Of a DNA stretch of 64,000 bases, positions 56,569 through 64,000 are shown in pieces. The stretch is from Alistipes sp. (GTDB lineage: Bacteria; Bacteroidota; Bacteroidia; Bacteroidales; Rikenellaceae), in contig JAFZFX010000051.1 of assembly GCA_017555695.1 (NCBI GenBank), forward strand, positions 17,725 to 81,724. Reading direction: 5' to 3'. The notes beneath the pieces are model-generated. The model searched no databases, was not told the origin of the DNA, and was given only the letters and a program-made list of their open reading frames with translations. Position 1 is the first letter of the stretch. Each line of letters opens with the position of its first letter. Position numbers and translations under genes: made by a program.

Positions 56569-58050
56569 CTATTTAGGCATATTGGGCAAAGTCCAACCAG
56601 CACGGTAATTGTGCTTGATCATCTCGTTTGCGAACTCCAATGCGTTGATAGGATCGGTGTAAGTCTTGTTGAAAGTGGGGTGACCATCCTTAACAGAGAA
56701 ACCGTCCTCGATCATGATACGCAAAGTCTCATCGGGACCGATATTAGTGAACTTCATGTTCTCACCATCCCACTGGAGTACCTTGTGGAGATTCTGCAGA
56801 CGAACTGCCAATACACCCATAACAACCATCTCGTTGAAAGGACCAGCCTCAGAGAAGTCAGAGTTAGTCATCTGACGGTTCTCCTTAGACTCCTTACATG
56901 CGCGTACCCAATCCATCTCGTGTGAGAGGTCTACGTGGCGAGCGCGTGAAGGTGTCTCGGGAACACGACCTGAGAGCAAGAACGGATTAGCACCGTAGCA
57001 ACCGCAAACCAAAGTGTCCTTAGAACCGTAGAATACAACGGCACCACCGCCACCCTTGATGTTGAAGTCGATACCGGGCTCCATACCAGCAGGACGCTCG
57101 GGCTTCAAGCCACCATCGTACCAGTTAACTGTAACCTCGGGCATCTTAGCCTTGTGCAACTTCTCACGAGCGGGGAACTTGTACTGTACATACTCAGCCT
57201 GCGGAGCGCAATCTGTGAGCAATGCAGTTGAAGAACCCTGTACCTCTGTGGGGTAACCCAAATTGAGGGCCTTGAATACGGGGTGGAGGATGTGGCAAGC
57301 CATATCACCCAATGCACCTGTACCGAAGTCCCACCAGCCACGCCAGTTCCAAGGCTGATAAATCTGGTTGTAAGGACGATACTTAGCCGGACCGAGGAAC
57401 AAATCCCAGTTCAATGTATCAGGAATAGGATCTACAGTTGTAGGCTTCATCAAGCCCTGGGGCCAGATAGGACGGTCAGTGAAGGCATCAACGCGCTTAA
57501 CCTCACCAATCTCACCATTCCAAATCCAGTTACATACTGTCTCAACACCAACATGTGAAGAACCCTGGTTACCCATCTGAGTAGCAACCTGGTGCTTAGC
57601 AGCCAACTTGGTCAAAAGACGAGACTCATATACAGAGTGAGTCAAAGGCTTCTGGCAGTATACGTGCTTGCCCAACTCCATTGCATAAGCAGATACCAAT
57701 GCGTGAGTGTGGTCAGGAGTAGCACAAATCACTGCGTCGATTTCGTTAGCAGCCTTGTCGTACATCTCGCGCCAGTCCCAGAAACGCTTTGCCTTGGGGA
57801 ATGCGTTAAATACATTCTTTGCATAATTCCAATCGGTATCGCAAAGAGCAACGATATTCTCGGTAGCCTTTACACCGTTGATGTTAGAATTACCCATACC
57901 GCCGATACCAACAGCAGCGATATTCAACTTGTCAGATGGAGCCTTGTGTCCGAAAGCAGCACCCATTACATTGCCGGGGACAACAGTCATAGCAGCCAGA
58001 CCTGCTGTAGAGGTCTTCAGAAAGTCTGCTCTTGAGATTTTCTTTGACAT
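56569..58050 (-). CDS. Exported Gfo/Idh/MocA family oxidoreductase
   Basis: The 493-residue protein has an N-terminal export signal ISRADFLKTSTAGLAAMTV (about 5-23) that follows the Tat pattern S-R-x-F-L-K but lacks the second Arg (SRADFLK). The Rossmann NAD(P) domain shows AAVGIGGMGNSN (about 44-55) and the typical ATPDHTHALVSAYAME; the EKP motif reads CQKPLTH. A His in GDMACHILHPVF is the likely catalytic one. It should oxidise a sugar C3 hydroxyl in the periplasm with a bound cofactor. It lies between a DUF1080 lipoprotein gene and a sugar isomerase gene, in the same run as tatA and tatC. Confidence 0.9.
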   Translation of the reverse strand: MSKKISRADFLKTSTAGLAAMTVVPGNVMGAAFGHKAPSDKLNIAAVGIGGMGNSNINGVKATENIVALCDTDWNYAKNVFNAFPKAKRFWDWREMYDKAANEIDAVICATPDHTHALVSAYAMELGKHVYCQKPLTHSVYESRLLTKLAAKHQVATQMGNQGSSHVGVETVCNWIWNGEIGEVKRVDAFTDRPIWPQGLMKPTTVDPIPDTLNWDLFLGPAKYRPYNQIYQPWNWRGWWDFGTGALGDMACHILHPVFKALNLGYPTEVQGSSTALLTDCAPQAEYVQYKFPAREKLHKAKMPEVTVNWYDGGLKPERPAGMEPGIDFNIKGGGGAVVFYGSKDTLVCGCYGANPFLLSGRVPETPSRARHVDLSHEMDWVRACKESKENRQMTNSDFSEAGPFNEMVVMGVLAVRLQNLHKVLQWDGENMKFTNIGPDETLRIMIEDGFSVKDGHPTFNKTYTDPINALEFANEMIKHNYRAGWTLPNMPK

Positions 58051-58177
58051 AATTGTAATTTTTAGGTTAATAAAATATTTTAAGCGTTTTATGCTTTTTC
58101 TCTTTAGTTTACGGAAGTCGCTACGGCGCGATGTCGCACGGCTCCCATTTTATTCTATGTAAGAGTGTTAAGCCAGC

Positions 58178-59209
58178 CTAATGTCGTATACTCGGCAAGC
58201 CCTCTACATAGTAGTAACTGCGCTCTACGCAGTTCATTGGTGGCAGATTGAAGTTTCTAACCTCGACAAAGACTTCGGCTACGCCTCTCTGCGTGCCCTG
58301 CTTGATAATTTCGTCGAAATCGATTGCACCGCTGTCACCCGTCACCGAGTAATCGTGCAAGTGCAACAACAGCACTCTGCCGTCGTGTTGCTTGATTAAT
58401 TCGCACGCATCAATGTTAGCCTCCAGGGCCTCGAGCGTATCTAGCTCAAACCACACTTTATTTTTATCGGTAGCCTCGGCCAGCATCTCAAAGAGAGATT
58501 TCGCTACTGTGCTACCATTGTTTTCCGCTTTTGTAGCGTTTACATCAGCATTTGCCGATTCACCCATACCACCCTCTACCTCTTCGGTTGCCCCATTGGT
58601 TGCCGCCTTTACCGACACCTCGGGGTGTTGGAGGTGAGCCTTGGTGGGATGGAAACAGAACTTCATACCGCGCTCGATGGCCATATCGCCCACGAGGTTG
58701 AAATATGTAGCATACTGCCCAACAGACTCGGCGTTACACTGCTCGGGGAGTTGAGCCATCACTATATACTTACAGCCCAGACCCTTGTGTATATCCATCG
58801 CCTCTTGCCACCACTGCTTATCCGCCTCGGTCATCTGCATCGGGACATCCTCCTGAGATGATGGCGTAAGCAATCTATTAAGGTGTGCCGACTTGACCCT
58901 CAAGCCAGCCTTACGCGCCAAATCCTTGAACTCAGCGTGGGGCTTGTAGTGTATCTTGCCGTTGTTGTAGGCACCTACCTCAACGGAGCTATACCCCATT
59001 GCCGCGATATTATCCAGAACACTCGCTCCGCCATCGTAAATGGCGCTATCAATTGACGGTAGATGGAATCCTATGTCGGCCTTGATGTTGCTCAACGCTT
59101 CATCCACAACCTCAACAAATGAGTCTGCAGCTTTCTTGAGTCCTACAACCGAACTCGCCGCATCCATCAGTGATGAGAGGCCCTGTTTGAAAAATCCCAA
59201 TCTATCCAT
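58178..59209 (-). CDS. TIM-barrel sugar isomerase/epimerase
   Basis: The 343-residue protein belongs to the xylose isomerase-like TIM barrel superfamily. Supporting segments are GASVLDNIAAMGYSSVEVGA (about 59-78), RKAGLRVKSAHLNRLLT (about 94-110), KYIVMAQLPEQC, the metal-ligand-like FCFHPTKAHLQH and VWFELDTLEALEA with a metal Glu/Asp. An Ala/Asn/Glu/Thr-rich insert (about 200-232) is unusual for the family and looks low-complexity. No signal peptide is visible, though relatives are often exported. It lies between tatC and the Gfo/Idh/MocA gene (57- and 127-base gaps). Confidence 0.82.
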   Translation of the reverse strand: MDRLGFFKQGLSSLMDAASSVVGLKKAADSFVEVVDEALSNIKADIGFHLPSIDSAIYDGGASVLDNIAAMGYSSVEVGAYNNGKIHYKPHAEFKDLARKAGLRVKSAHLNRLLTPSSQEDVPMQMTEADKQWWQEAMDIHKGLGCKYIVMAQLPEQCNAESVGQYATYFNLVGDMAIERGMKFCFHPTKAHLQHPEVSVKAATNGATEEVEGGMGESANADVNATKAENNGSTVAKSLFEMLAEATDKNKVWFELDTLEALEANIDACELIKQHDGRVLLLHLHDYSVTGDSGAIDFDEIIKQGTQRGVAEVFVEVRNFNLPPMNCVERSYYYVEGLPSIRH

Positions 59210-59266
59210 CTCGAGTATGGTCTATCTACACCTACAAAACTTGGTTTTCGGCTCTAATGCAGAGAG

Positions 59267-60445
59267 TTACTCCTGCTGTTCGTCAGAGCTGGGCTCCTCG
59301 CTCGCTACCGAGTAAACAACCTTACGAGGCTTGGGAGCTTCACCTATCTTGGTAATCATTTTAGGCATCATTGTCTTTCCCAAGGGTGTTACAATCTCCT
59401 CCTCGTCGCTCTCCTCATCCTCTTCCTCGGCAGAGGTCTCCTCTGCTGCGGGCTCCTCCTCAGAAGTGTCGTCGCTCTGCTCCTCTGAATCAGCGTCAGC
59501 TGAAGGTTCCTCAGGCTGATTGTCGCTATCGTCTGCATCATCCTCGCTCTGCTCTGCCTCGGCTTTAGCCTTTGCTTCTGCCTCAGCGGCTGCCTTAGCC
59601 TTCTCAGCCTCTACAGTAGCCTGATACTCGGCCTCGTCCTTGGCACGAACAGACTCGATGCGTGCAGCGATGGTTATACCATATTCATATAAGAAATAGC
59701 ACGGTACGAAAATCAACACCTGACTAACCACATCAGGGGGTGTAATCACCGCCGCAAAAACCAGCAATGCAACGACAGCCACCTTACGGTACTGACGCAT
59801 ACCGCTCGATGTGACGATACCCATTGTTGCCAACAATCTGATAAGCAGAGGCAACTGGAACGCGATAGCCGCAGCAAACGATACGCTGATTACGGTAGAC
59901 ATAAACGAGTCTACGCCGATGATGTTGTTAATCTGCTCGCTAACCTGGTAGTTACCCAAGAAGTTGATAGCCAGGGGCGAGATGATGTAGTAACCGAACA
60001 GCAGACCCAAGATAAACCACACGGGAGTCTCCAACACATAACGGAAACTCCTTTTCTGCTGGTGAGCAGGCAATGCGGGCTTTACGAAGAGCCACAACTC
60101 CCAAATAAGGTATGGGAATGCGATTACGAAAGCACCCACGATTGAACTCTTGATGTGCAAGAGGAACTGACCCGCCATCTTTGTGTTGTATAAACCAACA
60201 TTGTCAGGGCTGATTCTCAATGCATCAGACCCCATCAGTGTAGCCATCCAGTTAAAGAATCTGTTGGTGGGGAAGGTCTCCCTCACGGGTGCCAAAACCA
60301 CATCCAACACGATACCCTTCAACGCGAACAACACGACGAACAGTACGCCAAAAATAAGTATTACACGAACAAGTATCTTGCGGAGTTCGTCGAGGTGCTC
60401 GCCGAAAGTCATCTCCGCTTCATCGTGGACAATCTCTTTGCTCAT
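59267..60445 (-). CDS. tatC: Sec-independent protein translocase TatC with long acidic tail
   Basis: The 392-residue protein has the six-helix TatC core (about 1-265), with FGEHLDELRKILVRV near the N-terminus (the conserved Glu and Leu-Arg binding site for Tat signals), a PALPAHQQKRSF loop and VITPPDVVSQVL. The remaining 120-odd residues form an Ala/Glu/Lys helix (about 268-300) followed by an Asp/Glu/Ser-rich, probably disordered tail ending VASEEPSSDEQQE. Most TatC proteins end at about 250-280 residues. The tail is cytoplasmic in the standard topology. It is preceded by tatA (31-base gap). Confidence 0.95.
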   Translation of the reverse strand: MSKEIVHDEAEMTFGEHLDELRKILVRVILIFGVLFVVLFALKGIVLDVVLAPVRETFPTNRFFNWMATLMGSDALRISPDNVGLYNTKMAGQFLLHIKSSIVGAFVIAFPYLIWELWLFVKPALPAHQQKRSFRYVLETPVWFILGLLFGYYIISPLAINFLGNYQVSEQINNIIGVDSFMSTVISVSFAAAIAFQLPLLIRLLATMGIVTSSGMRQYRKVAVVALLVFAAVITPPDVVSQVLIFVPCYFLYEYGITIAARIESVRAKDEAEYQATVEAEKAKAAAEAEAKAKAEAEQSEDDADDSDNQPEEPSADADSEEQSDDTSEEEPAAEETSAEEEDEESDEEEIVTPLGKTMMPKMITKIGEAPKPRKVVYSVASEEPSSDEQQE

Positions 60446-60476
60446 TACCTAAATTCCCGTCAGCCTGTTAAATTAA

Positions 60477-60683
60477 TTACTCCTCCTTAGTCTCCTTTAC
60501 CTCGGGCTTCTTATCGTCCTCGGGCTTAGTAGCAGTATTAACTGCATCCTTAAACTCACGAATACCACGGCCTGCACCACGCATCAACTCGGGCAACTTC
60601 TTACCACCAAACAAAAGCAAGAGAGCCAATACAATAAGAAGAATCTCGCTGGTACCAAGACCACCAATAAACAACAATTCCAT
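60477..60683 (-). CDS. tatA: Sec-independent protein translocase TatA/TatE
   Basis: The 68-residue protein has one N-terminal membrane helix (about 5-22, GGLGTSEILLIVLALLLLF), a hinge Gly and Lys pair (FGGKKLPELMR), an amphipathic helix and a charged C-terminus. It forms the pore of the Tat pathway that exports folded proteins. It is the first gene of a run with tatC, and there is no separate tatB here, as is common in Bacteroidetes. Confidence 0.95.
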   Translation of the reverse strand: MELLFIGGLGTSEILLIVLALLLLFGGKKLPELMRGAGRGIREFKDAVNTATKPEDDKKPEVKETKEE

Positions 60684-60737
60684 AACGATTTAGTTTTTTA
60701 GTTCATTAAAAACAATTAATTCAGTATATTTTCAACC

Positions 60738-60769
60738 CGAAAGTTACGAACAATATTCGTTATTTCCAA
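60738..60769 (-). promoter_or_regulatory. Promoter of the tatAC operon
   Basis: On the minus strand TTG (60767-60769), 20 bases, then TAACTTTCG (60738-60746). It is near-consensus, with a C and an extra A in the -7 box, and lies 55 bases before tatA. Confidence 0.55.
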
Positions 60770-60806
60770 CTTTGCGGTTGTTTTTTTATCCTAACACAAA
60801 ACGAAA

Positions 60807-60833
60807 CGCCCCTCGACAATATTGCGAGGGGCG
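60807..60833 (-). terminator. Terminator after the S9 peptidase gene
   Basis: CGCCCCTCG pairs with CGAGGGGCG over nine bases; on the minus strand TTTCGTTTT follows. It lies 26 bases beyond the peptidase stop. Confidence 0.7.
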
Positions 60834-60858
60834 CTACGATGATATGGTTGTGAGTGAT

Positions 60859-62991
60859 TTACCTCAAATAGTCCTCAAAATAGTTGGTAATTTTATTGTA
60901 GAGGTGCACTGCATCCTTGCCGTAAACATTGTGCTCGGCGCAGGGATAAGGAAAGTAATCGACGCTGTGGATGTTATTCTTAACACACTCTCTAACGAAG
61001 CTGAGCGAGTGCTCCCAAACCACTACGGGGTCTACTGCACCCTGACAAATAAGGAGCTTACCCTTGAGGCTTGTAGCCTTGTTGATAAGGCTTGTCTTGG
61101 CGAAGCCCTCGGGGTTGTTGTGAACATTATCCATATAGCGCTCGCCATACATAATCTCATACCATTTCCAATCGATTACGGGACCACCTGCTACACCTAC
61201 CTTGAAGATGTCGGGATAGTTGGTAATGAGCGAGATAGTCATAAAACCACCATAGCTCCAGCCGTGAACACCGATGCGGTCTTTATCAACCCAATCGTGT
61301 GACATCAACCACTCCATACCAGCCATCTGGTCGGCCATCTCGGCCTGGCCACACTGACGGTGGATAGCCTTCTCGAACTCGGCACCGCGATTCTTTGTTC
61401 CGCGGTTATCCATCACAAATACTACATAGCCGCGCTGTGCCATATACATCTCCCAACGACGCAACTGTGCCAAGTAGGTATTCTGCACCAACTGTGAGTG
61501 GGGACCACCGTAAACATAGAGTATCACGGGATACTTCTGCGAGGGGTCGAAGTTCAGAGGCTTGATGAGTCGGTAGTAATTATCATACTTGCCGTCGGCA
61601 CTCTTTACCGTACCGATAGTGATATCAGCATAATTATATCCTACTGTAGGATCCTCGGCGCGGAAGATCTCGCGGGCGGGCTTACCATCTGTACGACCAA
61701 GCTCCACAACGCGGGGCACCTTGAGTGAAGAGTAGGTATCAACAAAGAACTTACCGCTATGGCTCAGTTGCAATGAGTGCCAGCCCTCGGCCTTTGTCAG
61801 GCGAGTCTGCTTGCCAGTGGCGATATCAACCTTGAAGAGGTGGTTATCGATGGGCGACACTTCGGCCGAAGTGTAATATACATACTTATCATCCTGAGCG
61901 ACATACGCCACATCGGCATCTGTAGCAGTCAGACGCTTGATAACGCCCTCGTCGTTACACAAATAGAGATTCCAGTAACCGTCGCGGTTATCTGTAGCAT
62001 AGATGAACTGCGAGGGGTTGTTGCGCATAAACACCAGCGGGTGCTGCGGCTCTACCCAACGGTCGTTGTGCTCGGCAAGAACCTGCTTGAGGAACTTACC
62101 CGTTGCAGCATCGTACGAATTAAGGTGAATATTCTTCTGTGCGCGGTCGAGCACCTGGATATAGATGCGCTGTGAGTCGGGCGACCAAGTGATGTTGGTC
62201 AGATAGCGCTCCTCGTCAAAATCGGTCACCTGGAGATATACGGTATGGCCGCTTGCGATATCATAGACACCCAACGACACAATCTCCGAGGCCATACCAT
62301 TCATCGGATACTTGATATTCTTGAGCGTACCTGTGCGAGTTGTAATGTCGAGCAGAGGGAAGTCTGTCACCTTCGACTCATCCTTCTGATAGAAGGCCAA
62401 CTTCGCGGCATCAGGCGAGAAGAAGATACCACCCGAGATACCGAATTCATTACGGCTTACAGACTGGCCGCAAACGATATTCTTATCCTCAAACTTTGTT
62501 ACTGCGACCTCCTTTTCGCCATCAAAAAGATAGAGGTTATTATCGCGCGTATAGGCATACTTGCCACCCTTACCGCTCTGGCGGGTGAGGTTTTCGCCTA
62601 CAGGCACCTTATATGACTCTACAACCTTGCGAGTCTTGAGGTCGATGATATTTCTCATACCGTGAGCAGACACCACAAGCGTCATAGCATCATCAAAGGC
62701 GTATGCAGGGAAACGCTTGAAATCGGTCGAAAGCAGACGATTCAGCTCGTCAAGCCCAATGAGCGTGCGGCTCTTGCCACTGCGAGCATCTACAGCCACC
62801 AGATTATCCTGCTCAACCACCGAGTATGAGTCACTCTGGCCAACCCATTGCACGGGATATGTCTTGGGTGTAAGCTCGCGGTTGAGCACCACATCCTCTA
62901 TCGTGAGCAGTTTGTCGCTCGACTGAGCCGTTGCCGAAAAAGTAATCATAAGCAGTGTAGCAGCAAAAAATAAAACTTTACTCTTCATCAT
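60859..62991 (-). CDS. S9 family dipeptidyl peptidase IV-like protease
   Basis: The 710-residue serine protease has a signal peptide (MMKSKVLFFAATLLMITFSA), an N-terminal eight-bladed beta-propeller (about 45-440) and a C-terminal alpha/beta hydrolase domain with the nucleophile motif GWSYGGFM (about 565-572), an Asp in CQGAVDPVV and the His in PCAEHNVYG. DPP IV-like enzymes remove X-Pro dipeptides from peptides in the periplasm. The frame extends upstream to 63192, but that stretch has no signal peptide and includes the promoter, so I start at the ATG pair 62991/62988. It is divergent from tRNA-Leu. Confidence 0.9.
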   Translation of the reverse strand: MMKSKVLFFAATLLMITFSATAQSSDKLLTIEDVVLNRELTPKTYPVQWVGQSDSYSVVEQDNLVAVDARSGKSRTLIGLDELNRLLSTDFKRFPAYAFDDAMTLVVSAHGMRNIIDLKTRKVVESYKVPVGENLTRQSGKGGKYAYTRDNNLYLFDGEKEVAVTKFEDKNIVCGQSVSRNEFGISGGIFFSPDAAKLAFYQKDESKVTDFPLLDITTRTGTLKNIKYPMNGMASEIVSLGVYDIASGHTVYLQVTDFDEERYLTNITWSPDSQRIYIQVLDRAQKNIHLNSYDAATGKFLKQVLAEHNDRWVEPQHPLVFMRNNPSQFIYATDNRDGYWNLYLCNDEGVIKRLTATDADVAYVAQDDKYVYYTSAEVSPIDNHLFKVDIATGKQTRLTKAEGWHSLQLSHSGKFFVDTYSSLKVPRVVELGRTDGKPAREIFRAEDPTVGYNYADITIGTVKSADGKYDNYYRLIKPLNFDPSQKYPVILYVYGGPHSQLVQNTYLAQLRRWEMYMAQRGYVVFVMDNRGTKNRGAEFEKAIHRQCGQAEMADQMAGMEWLMSHDWVDKDRIGVHGWSYGGFMTISLITNYPDIFKVGVAGGPVIDWKWYEIMYGERYMDNVHNNPEGFAKTSLINKATSLKGKLLICQGAVDPVVVWEHSLSFVRECVKNNIHSVDYFPYPCAEHNVYGKDAVHLYNKITNYFEDYLR

Positions 62992-63020
62992 TATATCTGT
63001 ATTAATCGATTTTCCTTGTG

Positions 63021-63051
63021 CGAAAGTAGATATTTTTATTAATAATTGCAA
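63021..63051 (-). promoter_or_regulatory. Promoter of the S9 peptidase gene
   Basis: On the minus strand TTG (63049-63051), 20 bases, then TACTTTCG (63021-63028). It is one base off the -7 consensus and lies 30 bases before the start. Confidence 0.6.
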
Positions 63052-63218
63052 TTTATCGCTCGGCAAAAGCCCAAATCGAGTTGTTTGCATCACATAGTGC
63101 CCAACACCGCAGACCATAGTCTCGCCACATTCGAGCGCCATTTTTACCCTGCAGAAGGCTAAAAATTGGCAAAAACAGAGTTTTTTAGGCAAAAAAAGTA
63201 AAAAAAGTTACAGAAAAG

Positions 63219-63249
63219 TTTGCAGTTATCAAAAATATGCCTACATTTG
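63219..63249 (+). promoter_or_regulatory. Promoter of tRNA-Leu
   Basis: TTTG (63219-63222), 19 bases, then TACATTTG (63242-63249): a full match to the Bacteroidetes consensus, 22 bases before the tRNA 5' end. Confidence 0.85.
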
Positions 63250-63271
63250 CAAACCATTTCAGAGAAATGAT

Positions 63272-63358
63272 GCCCAGATGGCGGAATCGGTAGACGCGCT
63301 GGTCTCAAACACCAGTAGGTTCACCCCTGTGCCGGTTCGACCCCGGCTCTGGGTACCA
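63272..63358 (+). tRNA. tRNA-Leu (anticodon CAA)
   Basis: An 87-base type II tRNA. The acceptor arm GCCCAGA pairs with TCTGGGT, followed by A and an encoded CCA. The D-arm, an anticodon stem CTGGT/ACCAG with loop CTCAAAC (anticodon CAA at positions 34-36, with T33 and A37), a long variable arm and the T-arm GCCGG/CCGGC with loop TTCGACC are all present. It reads UUG codons, which this organism uses often. Confidence 0.95.
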
Positions 63359-63361
63359 AAA

Positions 63362-63402
63362 AACCCTCGTAGAAGCAATTCTACGGGGGGGTTCTTCTTT
63401 TC
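63362..63402 (+). terminator. Terminator after tRNA-Leu
   Basis: ACCCTCGTAGAA pairs with TTCTACGGGGGG, with a U-G wobble that works only on the plus strand, and TTCTTCTTTT follows. Confidence 0.85.
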
Positions 63403-63411
63403 AAAACCTCG

Positions 63412-63431
63412 ATTTTGGTCAATTTTGGTCA
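63412..63431. repeat. Tandem ten-base repeat after tRNA-Leu
   Basis: ATTTTGGTCA occurs twice, back to back (63412-63421 and 63422-63431). It lies between the tRNA terminator and the MerR promoter. Such direct repeats can be binding sites for a regulator or an integrase arm, but nothing here proves either. Confidence 0.5.
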
Positions 63432-63585
63432 CCTTTTGCATCGTGGCAACCATTTTCTTGTCTATCTGAAGTGACGGATACGACATTATTAAGTCATCAA
63501 ACGACGGGAAATACCTTCAGTTTCTTTTTTCCTGCCCGTTGCCTCCACCAAAGCGAGATATTGCTGAAAATAATTCAATTTTTTC

Positions 63586-63618
63586 TTGACTCGTACCTTG
63601 GGTCATGCCCTATCTTTG
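63586..63618 (+). promoter_or_regulatory. Promoter of the MerR gene
   Basis: TTG (63586-63588), 22 bases, then TATCTTTG (63611-63618). The leader is about 22 bases. MerR regulators often bind such long spacers, but I see no clear dyad. Confidence 0.6.
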
Positions 63619-63645
63619 TAACCGCTAGCAAAATATCGTACGATT

Positions 63646-64000
63646 ATGGGTTATAAGACAAGGTTAAAAATCGGAGAGTTCTCGCGTTTGATGCAGGTGA
63701 CTGTCAAGACATTGCGTCATTATGAGCAGAAGGAACTGCTTATCCCTGACGAAGTTGATGAATGGACTGGATACCGTTATTACAGCGTTGGACAGATGCA
63801 GAAACTGAATTCAATCCGCAAGCTGCAGCGATTAGGGTTCTCGCTTGAGGAAATCAGGGATCTGTATGACGAAGAATCTCATGTTCCAAGTGTTGAACAG
63901 CTAACAGAGAAGATTAAAGAAACTGAAAGCCAACTTCAACAACTGATAGCAAGACGGAAACAGCTGCTTGAATGGATGGACTCTCGCAAAAAATTCGAGC
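63646..64000 (+). CDS. MerR family transcriptional regulator, partial
   Basis: The open frame from ATG at 63646 runs off the window after 118 codons. It starts with a MerR-type winged helix-turn-helix (IGEFSRLMQVTVKTLRHYEQ, about 9-28), the wing (GYRYYSVGQMQKL) and the dimerising coiled coil (about 82-112). No effector domain is visible before the edge, so the ligand is unknown. It uses GAA ten times and GAG five times, opposite to the strong GAG bias in the rest of the window, hinting at a different origin. It lies just after a tRNA gene. Confidence 0.88.
   Translation, partial: MGYKTRLKIGEFSRLMQVTVKTLRHYEQKELLIPDEVDEWTGYRYYSVGQMQKLNSIRKLQRLGFSLEEIRDLYDEESHVPSVEQLTEKIKETESQLQQLIARRKQLLEWMDSRKKFE

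Noticed and set aside
62992-63192. Longer start for the S9 peptidase
   Set aside because: The extra 67 residues lack a signal peptide and would cover the likely promoter at 63021-63051, so the start at 62991 is preferred.
63259-63486. Minus-strand frame overlapping tRNA-Leu
   Set aside because: It crosses the tRNA and its terminator on the opposite strand and shows no family resemblance, so it is treated as chance.
1-64000. CRISPR arrays, IS elements and prophage genes
   Set aside because: I looked for regular spaced repeats, transposases, integrases and phage structural genes and found none in the window.

Overview
The window is a densely coded stretch of a Bacteroidales chromosome, about half GC by eye. 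The lineage is shown by Bacteroidetes-type promoters (TTG or TTTG, about 20 bases, then TAnnTTTG), a MurF-alanine racemase fusion, type III glutamine synthetase, two-subunit methylmalonyl-CoA mutase, GSCFA, DUF4831 and DUF2851 proteins, and a Bacteroidetes LptD-like protein. Strong preference for GAG and for CTG/TTG would fit a Rikenellaceae or Alistipes-like member, but I cannot fix the genus.

Layout. 0-8 kb: pheT, rpmI-rplT (opposite strand, no infC beside them), a lolD-like ABC ATPase with a TIGR02757 protein and a TrmN6-like methyltransferase, a DUF4831 protein, an AlkD-like repeat protein and a thioredoxin. 8-13 kb: a minus-strand envelope and isoprenoid run (degenerate M23 protein, dxr, rseP, radA). 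13-24 kb: a sugar nucleotidyltransferase, a large secreted MG2-like protein, mutAB and glnN. 24-28 kb: a minus-strand carbohydrate operon (GH5 glycosidase, class II aldolase, PfkB kinase, D-lyxose/mannose isomerase). 28-29 kb: metK behind a probable SAM-II riboswitch.

29.5-44.3 kb: twelve minus-strand genes with gaps of at most about 74 bases, running from an amidase through an MCE protein, mutS2, murF-alr, a tetrapyrrole-methylase-fold enzyme, grpE, dnaJ, a small membrane protein, mutL, a rhomboid protease and an EEP-family protein to YhcH. 44.4-55.6 kb: a plus-strand run of lptD-like, ABC-F ATPase, GSCFA, a phosphatase-fold protein that has lost most metal ligands, sufE, a DUF59 protein, DUF2851 and a lipoprotein FAD oxidoreductase. 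55.8-60.7 kb: a minus-strand run of tatA, tatC, a TIM-barrel sugar isomerase, a Gfo/Idh/MocA oxidoreductase and a DUF1080 lipoprotein, which looks like export machinery joined to 3-keto-sugar chemistry. 60.9-64 kb: an S9 dipeptidyl peptidase, tRNA-Leu(CAA) and the start of a MerR regulator whose codon use differs from the rest.

Most of the window is core housekeeping sequence. I see no insertion sequence, CRISPR array or prophage gene. The items most worth following are the tat/3-keto-sugar operon with a TatC carrying a long acidic tail and a predicted substrate lacking the second Tat arginine; the SAM-II element overlapping a six-codon ORF before metK; several conserved-fold proteins with lost catalytic residues; a cluster of CNACAAAAT repeats before glnN; the tRNA-Leu boundary at the right end; and a striking scarcity of the tetranucleotide CATG across the window.
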